64,000 nt of DNA from positions 62,001 to 126,000 of the forward strand of contig JABXIM010000013.1 in assembly GCA_013373085.1 (NCBI GenBank). Reading direction: 5' to 3'. Origin of the DNA: Oceanospirillaceae bacterium (GTDB lineage Bacteria > Pseudomonadota > Gammaproteobacteria > Pseudomonadales > Balneatricaceae). Below are positions 18,812 to 26,462 of this stretch, piece after piece; position 1 is the stretch's first letter; each line of letters starts with the position of its first letter. Below the pieces are notes generated by a model that was not told the DNA's origin, did no database searches, and was given only the letters and a program-made list of their open reading frames with translations. The translations under genes and the position numbers were made by a program.

Positions 18812-18874
18812 GGCAAGTCAGGTGCGTACAGGAGGGAGATAGGGCAAGTCAGGTGCGGTACAGGAGGGATATAG
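18812..18874. repeat. Tandem duplication, 31 and 32 bp units
   Basis: GGCAAGTCAGGTGC plus TACAGGAGGGA-type text occurs twice head to tail (18812-18842 and 18843-18874). The copies differ by one inserted G and one substitution. It is non-coding as far as can be seen. Confidence 0.85.
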
Positions 18875-18876
18875 TA

Positions 18877-18945
18877 AGTGGTGAGTCGTGAGTGGTAAAA
18901 AGGGTTTACGACTGACTGCTCACCACTGATTACTCACCACTCACG
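18877..18945. repeat. Interleaved inverted repeats built on ACCACTC
   Basis: AGTGGTGAG (18877-18885) pairs with CTCACCACT (18919-18927), and CGTGAGTGGT (18887-18896) pairs with ACCACTCACG (18936-18945). The two pairings interleave, so they form alternative or pseudoknotted structures in the leader of the next gene. The ACCACTC word also forms the tandem repeat at 62272-62302. Confidence 0.7.
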
Positions 18946-18954
18946 AGGTATCCA

Positions 18955-19545
18955 ATGCCCTCATTCAGGCTCTTCTCGTTTCGCCTCTGGCTGCTGTCGC
19001 TGGCGCTGTTCGGTTGCGTACTGCAGGTCCAGGCCAACCCTGGGCTGACGTCGCAGCAGGTGGCGGGTTATGTCAGCTTGTTACCTGACGTTCGGGCTTT
19101 TTCACAGCGTCTTGGCACGGAACTCGGTACCGAGCTGCAACGTGAGCTGCAGCCAACGGAAGGGGAGGCGTTTGCGCCCCACAGCAAGGGGCTGGCAATG
19201 CTGAAACAGCGCCAGCCGGACAATTACCGGTCGCTGTCGCAGCTGGTCGAGTCCGGCGGCTTCCCCAGCGCCGAGGCCTGGGCCAGCGCCGGCGACCGGG
19301 TGATGCTGGGGTATGCCGCGCTCAAGGCGGAGCAGGCCAGCCCGGAGCTGCTGGCCATGGCGGCGGGCATGGATCCGCAAATGCTGGCGCTGATGCCGCC
19401 GGCGATGCAGGCTCGCGTAAAACAGGTGCAGCTGCTGGCACGTACCCTGGCAGCGGTGGACCCGGCGGACATGGCGGTGGTGCGGCCGCTGGTGCCGCAG
19501 CTCGATACGTACTGGCGCCAGGACTGGCAGCGTATTCAGCCGTAG
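18955..19545 (+). CDS. Exported protein of unknown function
   Basis: A 196-residue protein with a clear N-terminal signal peptide: RLFSFRLWLLSLALFGCVLQ followed by VQA and a likely signal peptidase I site before NPGL. The mature part is helical and rich in Ala, Gln, Leu and Met, with a PQMLALMPPAMQARVKQVQL segment and no cysteines. I recognise no family. An LFGC stretch in the signal resembles a lipobox but has a bulky Phe at -2, so lipoprotein processing is less likely. It stands alone, preceded by repeats and followed by a palindromic repeat and the convergent hmp gene. Confidence 0.6.
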   Translation: MPSFRLFSFRLWLLSLALFGCVLQVQANPGLTSQQVAGYVSLLPDVRAFSQRLGTELGTELQRELQPTEGEAFAPHSKGLAMLKQRQPDNYRSLSQLVESGGFPSAEAWASAGDRVMLGYAALKAEQASPELLAMAAGMDPQMLALMPPAMQARVKQVQLLARTLAAVDPADMAVVRPLVPQLDTYWRQDWQRIQP

Positions 19546-19547
19546 GC

Positions 19548-19616
19548 TGGAATGAGCACCGAAAGTACCAATTCCACCGGACAGATCCGGTGGAATTCGC
19601 TTCGCTCATTGCCACC
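19548..19616. repeat. Palindromic repeat of the TGGAATGAGC family, likely bidirectional terminator
   Basis: A perfect 11-bp stem (AATTCCACCGG/CCGGTGGAATT, loop ACAGAT) is nested in outer AATGAGC/GCTCATT arms. It starts 3 bases after a stop codon and fills the gap between two convergent genes. Confidence 0.7.
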
Positions 19617-19633
19617 CCAGAGGGTATTTCGCC

Positions 19634-20848
19634 TCACTCCCCGGTCAGGGTTTGGTGTGGACCGAACAGCTCGTAGTGCAGACGGGCATCGTCGACGTCC
19701 CAGTCTTTCAACTGACGGTATACCGCGCGCATGAACGCCAGGGGGCCGCAGAAATAGAACTGCGTATCGTCCCGCAGAATAGAGTCTCGCAACGGCGCGA
19801 GATCGATCAGTCCGGTGGCGTCGTAATCCTGGTCGATCCGGTCTTCGGCCAACGGCTCACGGTACCAGACGAAACTGTGTATATGCTCCTGGTCCCGCGC
19901 CAGAGATGCCACCTGGTCGCGGAAGGCATGCTGACGTCCGTTTTCGCAGGCGTGCAGGTAATGAACCGGCGCCCGGTGACCCGACCGCGACAGCTGGTTG
20001 AGCATGCTCAGCAACGGTGTCAGGCCAACGCCGCCCGACAGCAGTACGACCGGGGTATCGGCGTCGACATCGAGGAAGAAGTCGCCGGCGGGCGGCAGCA
20101 GATCAAGCTCATCGCCGACGTCGACGTGGTCGTGCAGGTAGTTCGAGATCTGTCCCGCCGGCGTTCCGGATTCCCGCTTGACGCTGATGCGATAGGTGTT
20201 GCCGTTTGGCGCGTCGGATAGCGAATACTGGCGGTATTCGTGATGCGCCAGCGACGGGTGGGACACCGACAGGCTCAGATACTGGCCCGGTTTGAAGTCC
20301 ATGACCGGTCCTCCGTCGACCGGCGACCAGACAAAGGATGTGACCAGTTCGCTTTCGGCGGTCTTGGCCACCAGACGGAAGCGTCGCTTGCCGCGCCAGC
20401 CGCCCGCTGCCTGCTCGGCACTGGCATAGATTTCCTCTTCCCGGCCGATAAAAATCGCTGCCAGCTGGCCGTAAGCCTGTCCCCAGGCGTCCAGCACCTC
20501 GGGCGTGGCGGCATCCGGTGCCAGCTCGCGAATAGTTTCCAGCAGGTGATGGCCGACGATGTCATACTGTTCCGGGCGGATCTGGAATCCGGTGTGCTTG
20601 TGCGCAATGCGCTCGATCGCCTGTGCGAGCACCGCCGGATTGTCGAGGTAGCGGGCATAGGCAAGAATGGCGTTGAACAGCGCGACCGGTTGCTGGCCAG
20701 AGTGCTGATGCGACAGATTGAAGATGTCCTTGAGTTCGGGGTTTTCCCGAAACATGCGGCCATAGAAGTGCTCGGTGATTGCGGTGCCGGCGGATTCCAG
20801 CAGTGGCAGGGTGGACTGTACGATTTCGATCTGGTGCCGGGATAGCAT
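19634..20848 (-). CDS. hmp: Flavohaemoglobin (nitric oxide dioxygenase)
   Basis: Oxidises NO to nitrate with O2 and NAD(P)H. The 404-residue protein has an N-terminal globin domain with distal Tyr in HFYGRMF, Gln in HQHSGQQPVALFNAIL and proximal His in IAHKHTGF. FAD (RQYSLSDAPNG) and NAD (LLSGGVGLTPLLSML) domains follow, ending with FYFCGPLAFM. The ATG at 20848 is chosen because AGGAG lies 7 bases before it; the ATG at 20854 would be only one base from that sequence. A sigma70-like promoter overlapped by an NsrR-like site lies just upstream, suggesting NO induction. Confidence 0.94.
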   Translation of the reverse strand: MLSRHQIEIVQSTLPLLESAGTAITEHFYGRMFRENPELKDIFNLSHQHSGQQPVALFNAILAYARYLDNPAVLAQAIERIAHKHTGFQIRPEQYDIVGHHLLETIRELAPDAATPEVLDAWGQAYGQLAAIFIGREEEIYASAEQAAGGWRGKRRFRLVAKTAESELVTSFVWSPVDGGPVMDFKPGQYLSLSVSHPSLAHHEYRQYSLSDAPNGNTYRISVKRESGTPAGQISNYLHDHVDVGDELDLLPPAGDFFLDVDADTPVVLLSGGVGLTPLLSMLNQLSRSGHRAPVHYLHACENGRQHAFRDQVASLARDQEHIHSFVWYREPLAEDRIDQDYDATGLIDLAPLRDSILRDDTQFYFCGPLAFMRAVYRQLKDWDVDDARLHYELFGPHQTLTGE

Positions 20849-20888
20849 CGCCATTCTCCTAAAGGTGTAATGTTTATACATGTTAGAG

Positions 20889-20911
20889 AAGATGTATTAT
20901 CTATATATGTT
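20889..20911 (-). promoter_or_regulatory. NsrR-like operator over the hmp promoter
   Basis: The plus strand begins AAGATGTATT and ends with ATATATGTT. This matches about 17 of 22 specified positions of the 23-bp NsrR dyad consensus (AAGATGYATTT half-site and its mirror), judged by eye. It covers the -10 and part of the spacer of the promoter at 20896-20923. Confidence 0.55.
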
Positions 20912-20923
20912 AGTGTTCGTCAA
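20896..20923 (-). promoter_or_regulatory. hmp: hmp promoter
   Basis: On the minus strand TTGACG (-35, five of six) and GATAAT (-10, five of six) are separated by 16 bases, ending about 48 bases before the hmp start codon. Confidence 0.6.
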
Positions 20924-21285
20924 TAGGCATGACGCTCAGATAACAGCAGCTGTCGCTCCGGGTATGAGGGGCTGTTTTCCGTTGCTCGTCGCTTTTTTGG
21001 CGCAACCCAGCCGCACAACTCGCGCCTTGACTTGTGCGAAAACAGTCTTGGCAGGACGTATCCACAAACGTCAACAGCCCCTGGGTCCCAAGAGAACGAG
21101 CAGGACTTATTCACGGCATCTTTAGCTCCAAAAGGGCGGGTCTGGGCAATATTTGTCGCCAATAGATGACAGCGGCTTGATGGAGGGTCTATGGTCAATA
21201 GGACAGGACAGAAAATCCGTCTGCCGCGCTTTTACGGATTTTTCCGGTACAGGAAGACGTTACATTACCTCTCGGGTCTTATTCG
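20924..21285. other. Intergenic region without a supported gene
   Basis: About 360 bases between the hmp promoter and the diguanylate cyclase. Short open frames on both strands lack ribosome binding sites and known motifs. The ATCCACAAACGT word at 21060-21071 recurs at 31129-31140 in the low-GC gap. The promoter of the downstream gene must lie here but I cannot place it. Confidence 0.5.
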
Positions 21286-22542
21286 ATGAGTCGTCTGGAT
21301 GCTCGTTATTTGCGCCGGAGGCTTCTGGAAGCGCAGCACGAGCAGACACCGGTCGCACTGGCCGGTAGCGCTTTTGTCGCTCTCTGTGCCGGCGGATACT
21401 ACTGGTGGCTGACAGAGGAGCTGTTTTTCCCGGTCTGGCTGCTGGCGTCTCTGGCGCTGGTGATTGCCCGGCTGGCAATCTATCTGACGCTTGAGCGGCA
21501 GCGAAACAGGTCGCAATCGCTGGACGAGCTTCACTGGCAGCGGCTGTATTTTTCCAGTGTCATTGTCGCGGCCGTCAGTTGGGCCGCAATCGGGCTTTTT
21601 GTTGAACTGACCCTGCCATTCGATGAGTCGGCGTTCATCTACGTTTGCCTGGCCGGTATGGTCGCCGGTAGCGTGGCCAGTACGGCATCGGTCTCGCCAC
21701 GACTCTATCTGAGCTTTTCCGCTATTACGCTATTGCCGCTTTCGTTTGTGCTGCTGGTGTCATTGCAGGCGCAGAAGGTAGCGATGGGGCTGATCTGCAT
21801 TGCTTTCTTCATCTTCACCCAGCGCTCGACCTTCCGGATATATCAGGTCTTCGAAGGCTTTATGAGCAGCAACCTGGTCAACGAACAGTTGCTGCGCGAG
21901 CTGCGGCAGGAGCAGCGGCGGGTGTTGAAACTGAACGACCAACTGCGAGAGGACCTGGTTAAACGCATCAATACCGAGAAGCAGTTGCGGACCGAAAAAC
22001 AGCGGGCGGAGGCGCTGGCGGAAAAGCTCTACGAACTGTCGTCGATCGACGGCCTGACGGAGATTCCCAACCGCCGCTATTTCGACGAGCTGCTGGCGGA
22101 AGAGTGGAGCCGTGCGCTGCGTAGCGGCACGGTGCTGTCGCTGATCATCTGCGATATTGATTATTTCAAGGACTTCAACGACCAGTATGGGCACCTGGTC
22201 GGCGACGAATGCCTCAAGGCGGTGGCCCGGGAGCTCGACCTGCATGCCCGGCGAGCCGGTGACTCGGTGGCTCGATTCGGTGGCGAGGAATTTGCCGTGC
22301 TGCTTCCGGGCACTCAGCTCGACGCCGCGCTGCGACTGGCCGATGAGATGCGAGAATCGGTCAAGGCTCTGGGGATCTTGCACCGGGGGTCGAAGGTCAG
22401 CGATCTGGTCACCATCAGTATGGGCGTCGCGAGCATGGTGCCGTCGCTGGATGCCCGCCCGCAGCAGTTGCTCAAGGAAGCAGACGAGGCGCTGTACCGG
22501 GCCAAGCACGAGGGTCGCGATCGGGTGGTCAGCGCCGCCTGA
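21286..22542 (+). CDS. Membrane-bound diguanylate cyclase (GGDEF)
   Basis: Makes cyclic di-GMP from two GTP. The first ~190 of 418 residues form about six hydrophobic segments (VALAGSAFVALCAGGYYWWL; VWLLASLALVIARLAIYLTL), a MASE-like sensor. A coiled-coil linker (ELRQEQRRVLKLNDQLREDL) leads to a GGDEF domain with the active motif FGGEEF and the substrate region DIDYFKDFNDQYGH. RAGD five residues before GGEEF is a product-inhibition I-site (RxxD). The Shine-Dalgarno sequence is weak, so the exact start is uncertain. No partner phosphodiesterase gene is adjacent. Confidence 0.9.
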   Translation: MSRLDARYLRRRLLEAQHEQTPVALAGSAFVALCAGGYYWWLTEELFFPVWLLASLALVIARLAIYLTLERQRNRSQSLDELHWQRLYFSSVIVAAVSWAAIGLFVELTLPFDESAFIYVCLAGMVAGSVASTASVSPRLYLSFSAITLLPLSFVLLVSLQAQKVAMGLICIAFFIFTQRSTFRIYQVFEGFMSSNLVNEQLLRELRQEQRRVLKLNDQLREDLVKRINTEKQLRTEKQRAEALAEKLYELSSIDGLTEIPNRRYFDELLAEEWSRALRSGTVLSLIICDIDYFKDFNDQYGHLVGDECLKAVARELDLHARRAGDSVARFGGEEFAVLLPGTQLDAALRLADEMRESVKALGILHRGSKVSDLVTISMGVASMVPSLDARPQQLLKEADEALYRAKHEGRDRVVSAA

Positions 22543-22552
22543 GACCTGACAG

Positions 22553-22584
22553 CTTGCGATCAGTCGCAAGGGGCTGAAAGCCCC
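22553..22584. terminator. Double hairpin between convergent genes
   Basis: CTTGCGA/TCGCAAG (loop TCAG) is followed immediately by GGGGCT/AGCCCC (loop GAA). It lies 10 bases after the cyclase stop, before the convergent TetR gene. No T-run follows, so termination is only plausible. Confidence 0.35.
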
Positions 22585-22652
22585 TCAGAGCTTGTTAAAC
22601 TGTTGATGGTGTCTTCAGGGGCGCTGCAGGCATAACGATCTTGAACGGGTTC

Positions 22653-23303
22653 TCAGTCCCGGCGAATGCCGCAGCCACCGAGAATGATCTCGGTCAGCGT
22701 CCGGGCGGCGGTTTCGAATACGTCCTCTTCCAATTCCTCCTTGCCCAGCGCCGCCTGGACCTGAATGGCGAAGTCGGCGTAGTGCTGGGTGCTGCCCCAG
22801 AGCAGGAAAATAAGGTGGGCCGGGTCGATCGGCTTCATTTTTCCGTCGGCGATCCAGCGCTCGAACACGGCTGCGCGGGAGCGGAACCATTCACGGTAGT
22901 CCTGCTGAAAGTACTCGCTCAGGTGCGTTCCGCCGCTGAGGATTTCCATCGCGAATACCCTTGATGCCTGCGGGTAGCGACGGGAAAAGTCGATCTTGGT
23001 GGCGATATAGCGCGGCAGCACCTCGGCCGGGTCGTCATCGCCACTGAGTTCGTTGAAGGTGCTGTCCCAAAGCTCGATGATGTTGGATAGCACGGCGTAG
23101 TAGAGGCCAAGCTTGTTGTTGAAATAGTAATGGATATTGGCCTTGGGCAGGCCGGCGCGGTCTGCCACCTGCTGCATGCTGGTGCCCTTGAAGCCGTGAC
23201 GGGCGAACTCCTGTTCGGCGGCGTCGAGGATCAGCTTCTCGTTCTGTTGCCGGATGCGCCCGGCGGGCCGGTCGGTGCGGTGGGCGCCTACTTCGAACTG
23301 CAT
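22653..23303 (-). CDS. TetR-family regulator, RutR-like
   Basis: A 216-residue repressor with a typical TetR helix-turn-helix (FARHGFKGTSMQQVADRAGL, then KANIHYYFNNKLGLY). The C-terminal ligand domain shares YPQASRVFAMEILSG and PAHLIFLLWGSTQHYADFA with RutR, the E. coli regulator of pyrimidine and purine catabolism, so a nucleobase-type ligand is a reasonable guess. It is divergent from an EamA transporter with a 274-bp gap, which may hold its operator. I could not find a clear TTGACCA-type RutR dyad there. The purine salvage genes 4 kb away are another possible target. Confidence 0.8.
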   Translation of the reverse strand: MQFEVGAHRTDRPAGRIRQQNEKLILDAAEQEFARHGFKGTSMQQVADRAGLPKANIHYYFNNKLGLYYAVLSNIIELWDSTFNELSGDDDPAEVLPRYIATKIDFSRRYPQASRVFAMEILSGGTHLSEYFQQDYREWFRSRAAVFERWIADGKMKPIDPAHLIFLLWGSTQHYADFAIQVQAALGKEELEEDVFETAARTLTEIILGGCGIRRD

Positions 23304-23577
23304 GCGTATTGTTACTCCTGTACGTTGCTTGCGCCCATTATAAGAGAACCGGGGGCTTCTGTCGGGTTCCTGTCCGGTTCCGGGGGGGCCGGCTGTGCTT
23401 CAGAGCCTGCAGTGCGCCAGTCGGGGCAGGTCAGGACAGCTGTCTGCGCAGAATCCCACCCGGGTTCCGGACGGGTGCGGAATCCGCCCGAATGCCAATT
23501 TGCCGGTCGGCCGCATAGTATAGGGGGCCGCGTGCGGGTCACCGGACCGCGCGCGTGAACGAATCAAGGGAGTCGGG

Positions 23578-24486
23578 ATGATCACCAGGAATCTGCAGGC
23601 CGATTTACTTATGGTGCTGGTCACGCTGCTGGCGGCCATGGGCTGGGTCTTTTCCCACGAGGCGTTGCAAACGTTGCCGCCCATGGGCTTCATAGGCGTG
23701 CGTTTTTTGTTGGCGGGGCTGCTTGTAAGCGCCGCAGGATGGCAGCAGGTCCGCGGCCTGGCGCCTTCCGCCTGGCGCCGTGCCGTGGCGACCGGCGCCG
23801 TCATGGGCGTGGCGATGCTGTGCTGGATTCTGGGACTGTTCCATGCCACGCACCTGGGGGTCGGCGCCTTTATAACCAGTCTCGGCGTGGTGCTGGTACC
23901 GGTGGTCGGCTGGCTGTTTTTCCGTCTCACCCCGACCGCGAGTACCTGGGTTGCCGTTCTGGTGGCAAGCCTCGGGATGGGATGTCTGTCACTGCAGGGG
24001 GGCTTTCATTTCACCCCCTCCGATGCCTTCTTTGTCGCCTCGGCCGTCATGCTCGCGGTGCACTTCAACCTCAACAGCCGCTATGTCGTCAGTATTCCGC
24101 CGGTGGCGCTGACGGGCATCCAGCTATCGGTGGTCGGGCTCATTGCCCTGGTGGTCTCATCGCTGCTGGAGTCCTGGCGTTTTGCGCCGGGCTGGGATGC
24201 CATCGGTTGGCTGATGGCCAGCGTTTTGATTGCGACCAGTCTGCGATTCTTTCTGCAGATCAAGGCTCAGGGAATGGCATCGGCCAGCCACGCCGCCATC
24301 ATCCTGACGCTCGAGCCGGTGTGGACCGCGATCGTCGGCATGATCTGGCTCGGTGAGCGCATGGGCACGCTGCAGGTCGTTGGCTGCTCGCTGATATTCC
24401 TGGCGTTGCTGATAAACCGCTGGCGCTGGCTGCTGCAGCGGCCGAAACCGGCCGCTGAGCGGGCGGCGCAGTCATCCCGGGTTTAG
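23578..24486 (+). CDS. EamA/DMT-superfamily transporter
   Basis: An inner-membrane permease of 302 residues with about ten transmembrane helices arranged as two EamA repeats. The second repeat ends with the family block AAIILTLEPVWTAIVGMIWL followed by GERMGTLQVVGCSLIFLALL. Substrates in this family range from amino acids to nucleobases and cannot be told from sequence. It is transcribed divergently from the RutR-like regulator, which may control it. Its last 4 bases overlap the end of the convergent flavin reductase gene. Confidence 0.85.
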   Translation: MITRNLQADLLMVLVTLLAAMGWVFSHEALQTLPPMGFIGVRFLLAGLLVSAAGWQQVRGLAPSAWRRAVATGAVMGVAMLCWILGLFHATHLGVGAFITSLGVVLVPVVGWLFFRLTPTASTWVAVLVASLGMGCLSLQGGFHFTPSDAFFVASAVMLAVHFNLNSRYVVSIPPVALTGIQLSVVGLIALVVSSLLESWRFAPGWDAIGWLMASVLIATSLRFFLQIKAQGMASASHAAIILTLEPVWTAIVGMIWLGERMGTLQVVGCSLIFLALLINRWRWLLQRPKPAAERAAQSSRV

Positions 24487-25094
24487 GCCGGGCGCTTGAG
24501 TGCGAAGGGTTCGGTAATCCCCGCGAACTGGGCGCCGCCCAGGCGCGCCAGCGGATCGAGCCCCTCTGCATCAATGTAGTGGCGGCCATCCTCTTCCCGC
24601 AGCAGCCGGTCGTCAACGAAGTACTGCCGGATTTCGGCGTAGACGATCGCCTGTTGCGCCGGCCCCAGCAGGTGGACGTCGTGCTTGATGCAGTGGAGGG
24701 CGATGCCGGCATCGGCGATGCGCGGTACGTCGCAACCCGGAAAGTCGGTCAGTTGCAGGTCCAGACCCTCGAGTTCCGACTCACCATACTTCAGCGTGGC
24801 GGCGCTGGCGTTGACCGCCTCTGCGTGTTGCCGGGACGGAATATGGATGACGAAGTCCCGCTCGCTGAGAATATTGCGCCGCGAGTCCTTGATTTCGCCG
24901 TCGGCCTTGTGTCCGATAGACAGCATCACCAGCGGCGGGTCCGAGCAGATGGCGTTGAAGAACGAAAAGGGCGCCAGGTTCAGACTTCGGTCCTCGTTGC
25001 GGGACAGCACCCAGGCGATCGGTCTTGGCAGGATGCCCTGGGTCATCAGATGATAGCGGCGGTTCGGGGACAAGGTGTCGAGGTCGAATATCAC
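24483..25094 (-). CDS. Flavin reductase-like FMN-binding protein
   Basis: A 203-residue single-domain protein of the flavin reductase-like split-barrel family. The N terminus has GILPRPIAWVLSRNEDRSLN followed by LAPFSFFNAICSDPPLVMLS, the usual flavin-binding block. DFVIHIPSRQHAEAVNASAA matches the next conserved segment. Such proteins supply reduced flavin to monooxygenases or act as flavoproteins with unknown partners. No oxygenase gene is adjacent, so its partner is unknown. It runs convergently into the EamA transporter gene. Confidence 0.85.
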   Translation of the reverse strand: MIFDLDTLSPNRRYHLMTQGILPRPIAWVLSRNEDRSLNLAPFSFFNAICSDPPLVMLSIGHKADGEIKDSRRNILSERDFVIHIPSRQHAEAVNASAATLKYGESELEGLDLQLTDFPGCDVPRIADAGIALHCIKHDVHLLGPAQQAIVYAEIRQYFVDDRLLREEDGRHYIDAEGLDPLARLGGAQFAGITEPFALKRPA

Positions 25095-25246
25095 AGCAGT
25101 ATCCTTCCGTTTGTTGCGGTGTCAGAACAGTTGCACTCCAGCTTACGGAAGCGGGGTACAAGTCTCAATCGACCCGCCTGTGCCGGTGCCGCATTGTGCT
25201 GCGGTGGGCGTCTGGCATGGCAGGCACACAGCCGCAGGAGGTCGTA

Positions 25247-26056
25247 ATGTCTGAAATCGCCTGGCGGATTCTGCTATTTGGCGCCTGTTTTGGCGTATTG
25301 GCGCTACTCGAGGCCTGGCGGCCCCGCCGCCATCGGCGTCAGACACGGGCCATACGCTGGCGCATCAATGCCGGCCTGTTGCTGGTCGATGTGGCGGCGC
25401 AGCGTCTGACTCTCGGGGCGGCAGCCTATCTGATGGCCATGCATGCCGAGTCGCAGGGCTGGGGATTGCTGCGCCTGCTGGAGTGGCCGCCGGGCATCGC
25501 GGCAGTGGCAGGCTTCGTGCTGCTCGACCTAGCGATCTATTTCCAGCATGTGCTCTTTCATGCAGTGCCGCTGCTGTGGCGCATCCACCGGGTGCACCAC
25601 ACGGACCTCGACCTGGACCTGAGTTCGGGCTTTCGTTTCCACCCCTTCGAGATCCTGCTGTCGTTGCTGTACAAGGTCGCACTGGTCGCTGCGCTTGGGG
25701 TCGCGCCCTGGACGGTTCTGCTGTTCGAGGCCACACTGAGCGGCGCGGCGCTGTTCAGTCATGCCAACCTGCGCCTGGGCAGGCGGCTGGATCGCTGGCT
25801 GCGACTGCTGCTGGTCACGCCGGACATGCACCGGGTACACCATTCGGTGGTTCCCGCCGAGACCGACAGCAACTTCGGTTTTTTTCTGTCGATCTGGGAC
25901 CGCCTGTTCGGCACCTATCGCGATCAGCCTGAGGCGGGTCATGAGCACATGGTGATCGGACTCAGCGACTATCAGGCACCCGAAAAGCTGGGACTGAACG
26001 GGTTACTGGGGCTGCCGTTTTCGGCAACGGATGGGCGCCGCGGGAGACGTCGCTGA
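25247..26056 (+). CDS. Sterol desaturase / fatty acid hydroxylase family membrane protein
   Basis: Integral membrane di-iron oxygenase family, 269 residues with four to five hydrophobic segments. The histidine clusters expected for two irons are present: HVLFH, HRVHHTD, FRFHPFE and the C-terminal DMHRVHHS. The reaction is probably hydroxylation or desaturation of a lipid; the substrate is unknown. The ATG at 25247 follows CAGGAGGT by 5 bases, so the longer upstream open frame is rejected. It stands alone between the flavin reductase-like gene and the nrd promoter region. Confidence 0.88.
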   Translation: MSEIAWRILLFGACFGVLALLEAWRPRRHRRQTRAIRWRINAGLLLVDVAAQRLTLGAAAYLMAMHAESQGWGLLRLLEWPPGIAAVAGFVLLDLAIYFQHVLFHAVPLLWRIHRVHHTDLDLDLSSGFRFHPFEILLSLLYKVALVAALGVAPWTVLLFEATLSGAALFSHANLRLGRRLDRWLRLLLVTPDMHRVHHSVVPAETDSNFGFFLSIWDRLFGTYRDQPEAGHEHMVIGLSDYQAPEKLGLNGLLGLPFSATDGRRGRRR

Positions 26057-26132
26057 ACAGGTCAGAAGTACACAGTTGTCTGCGTATTGAACAGCCTTTT
26101 CGTTGCCCGGGTAAATCTGTCTAAACCTTCTA

Positions 26133-26156
26133 TTTGTAAAGCAATTTTTTTACAAA
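26133..26156. repeat. Perfect AT-rich dyad TTTGTAAA/TTTACAAA
   Basis: Two 8-bp arms are separated by 8 bases including a T-run. The dyad lies 77 bases after the sterol desaturase stop and about 100 bases before the nrdA promoter. It may be a terminator for the former or an operator for the latter. Confidence 0.4.
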
Positions 26157-26254
26157 AATTTGTTATGGCGGCGGAATCGGCGCAGCTCCCGGAATGCCTA
26201 GATTCGTGGCTTTGTCGGGCCTTGGCTACACCCTGTGGGCGTCCAAATCAAGTA

Positions 26255-26282
26255 TTGAAAAAAAACCGATGCTAACTATATT
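26255..26282 (+). promoter_or_regulatory. nrdA: nrdAB promoter
   Basis: TTGAAA (-35, five of six) and TATATT (-10, five of six) are separated by 16 bases. Predicted transcription would start near 26289, leaving a 5' leader of about 175 bases before nrdA. Confidence 0.6.
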
Positions 26283-26319
26283 TAGTGCCGATTAATCCGG
26301 TGTGCACAAGATATAGTGT
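26273..26319. promoter_or_regulatory. Two NrdR-like boxes spaced 31 bp
   Basis: Box 1 (26273-26288, TAACTATATTTAGTGC) matches 11 of 16 positions and box 2 (26304-26319, GCACAAGATATAGTGT) 12 of 16 of the consensus ACACTATATATTGTGT. Their starts are 31 bp apart, about three helical turns, as known for NrdR pairs. Box 1 overlaps the -10, which fits repression of nrdAB by the ATP/dATP-sensing NrdR. Confidence 0.7.
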
Positions 26320-26462
26320 TCTTAGCGTGGTTACCCCACAAGAACACCGCTTGCCGTTGCCCGTTTTTGCGCCTCAGCTATCCTCTGGGCATTGCGCGGG
26401 CGGAATAGGGATCGCACAAAGCCGGTCGATACGATTTCAGAGAGCAGGAGTAGCGCGCCGCT

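Noticed and set aside
18955-19020. Lipoprotein lipobox in the unknown exported protein
   Set aside because: The LFGC sequence has Phe at -2 and a better signal peptidase I site follows, so lipidation is unlikely.
20920-21198. Short minus-strand frame of about 90 codons upstream of the diguanylate cyclase
   Set aside because: No ribosome binding site, no recognisable domain, and it overlaps the hmp promoter region.
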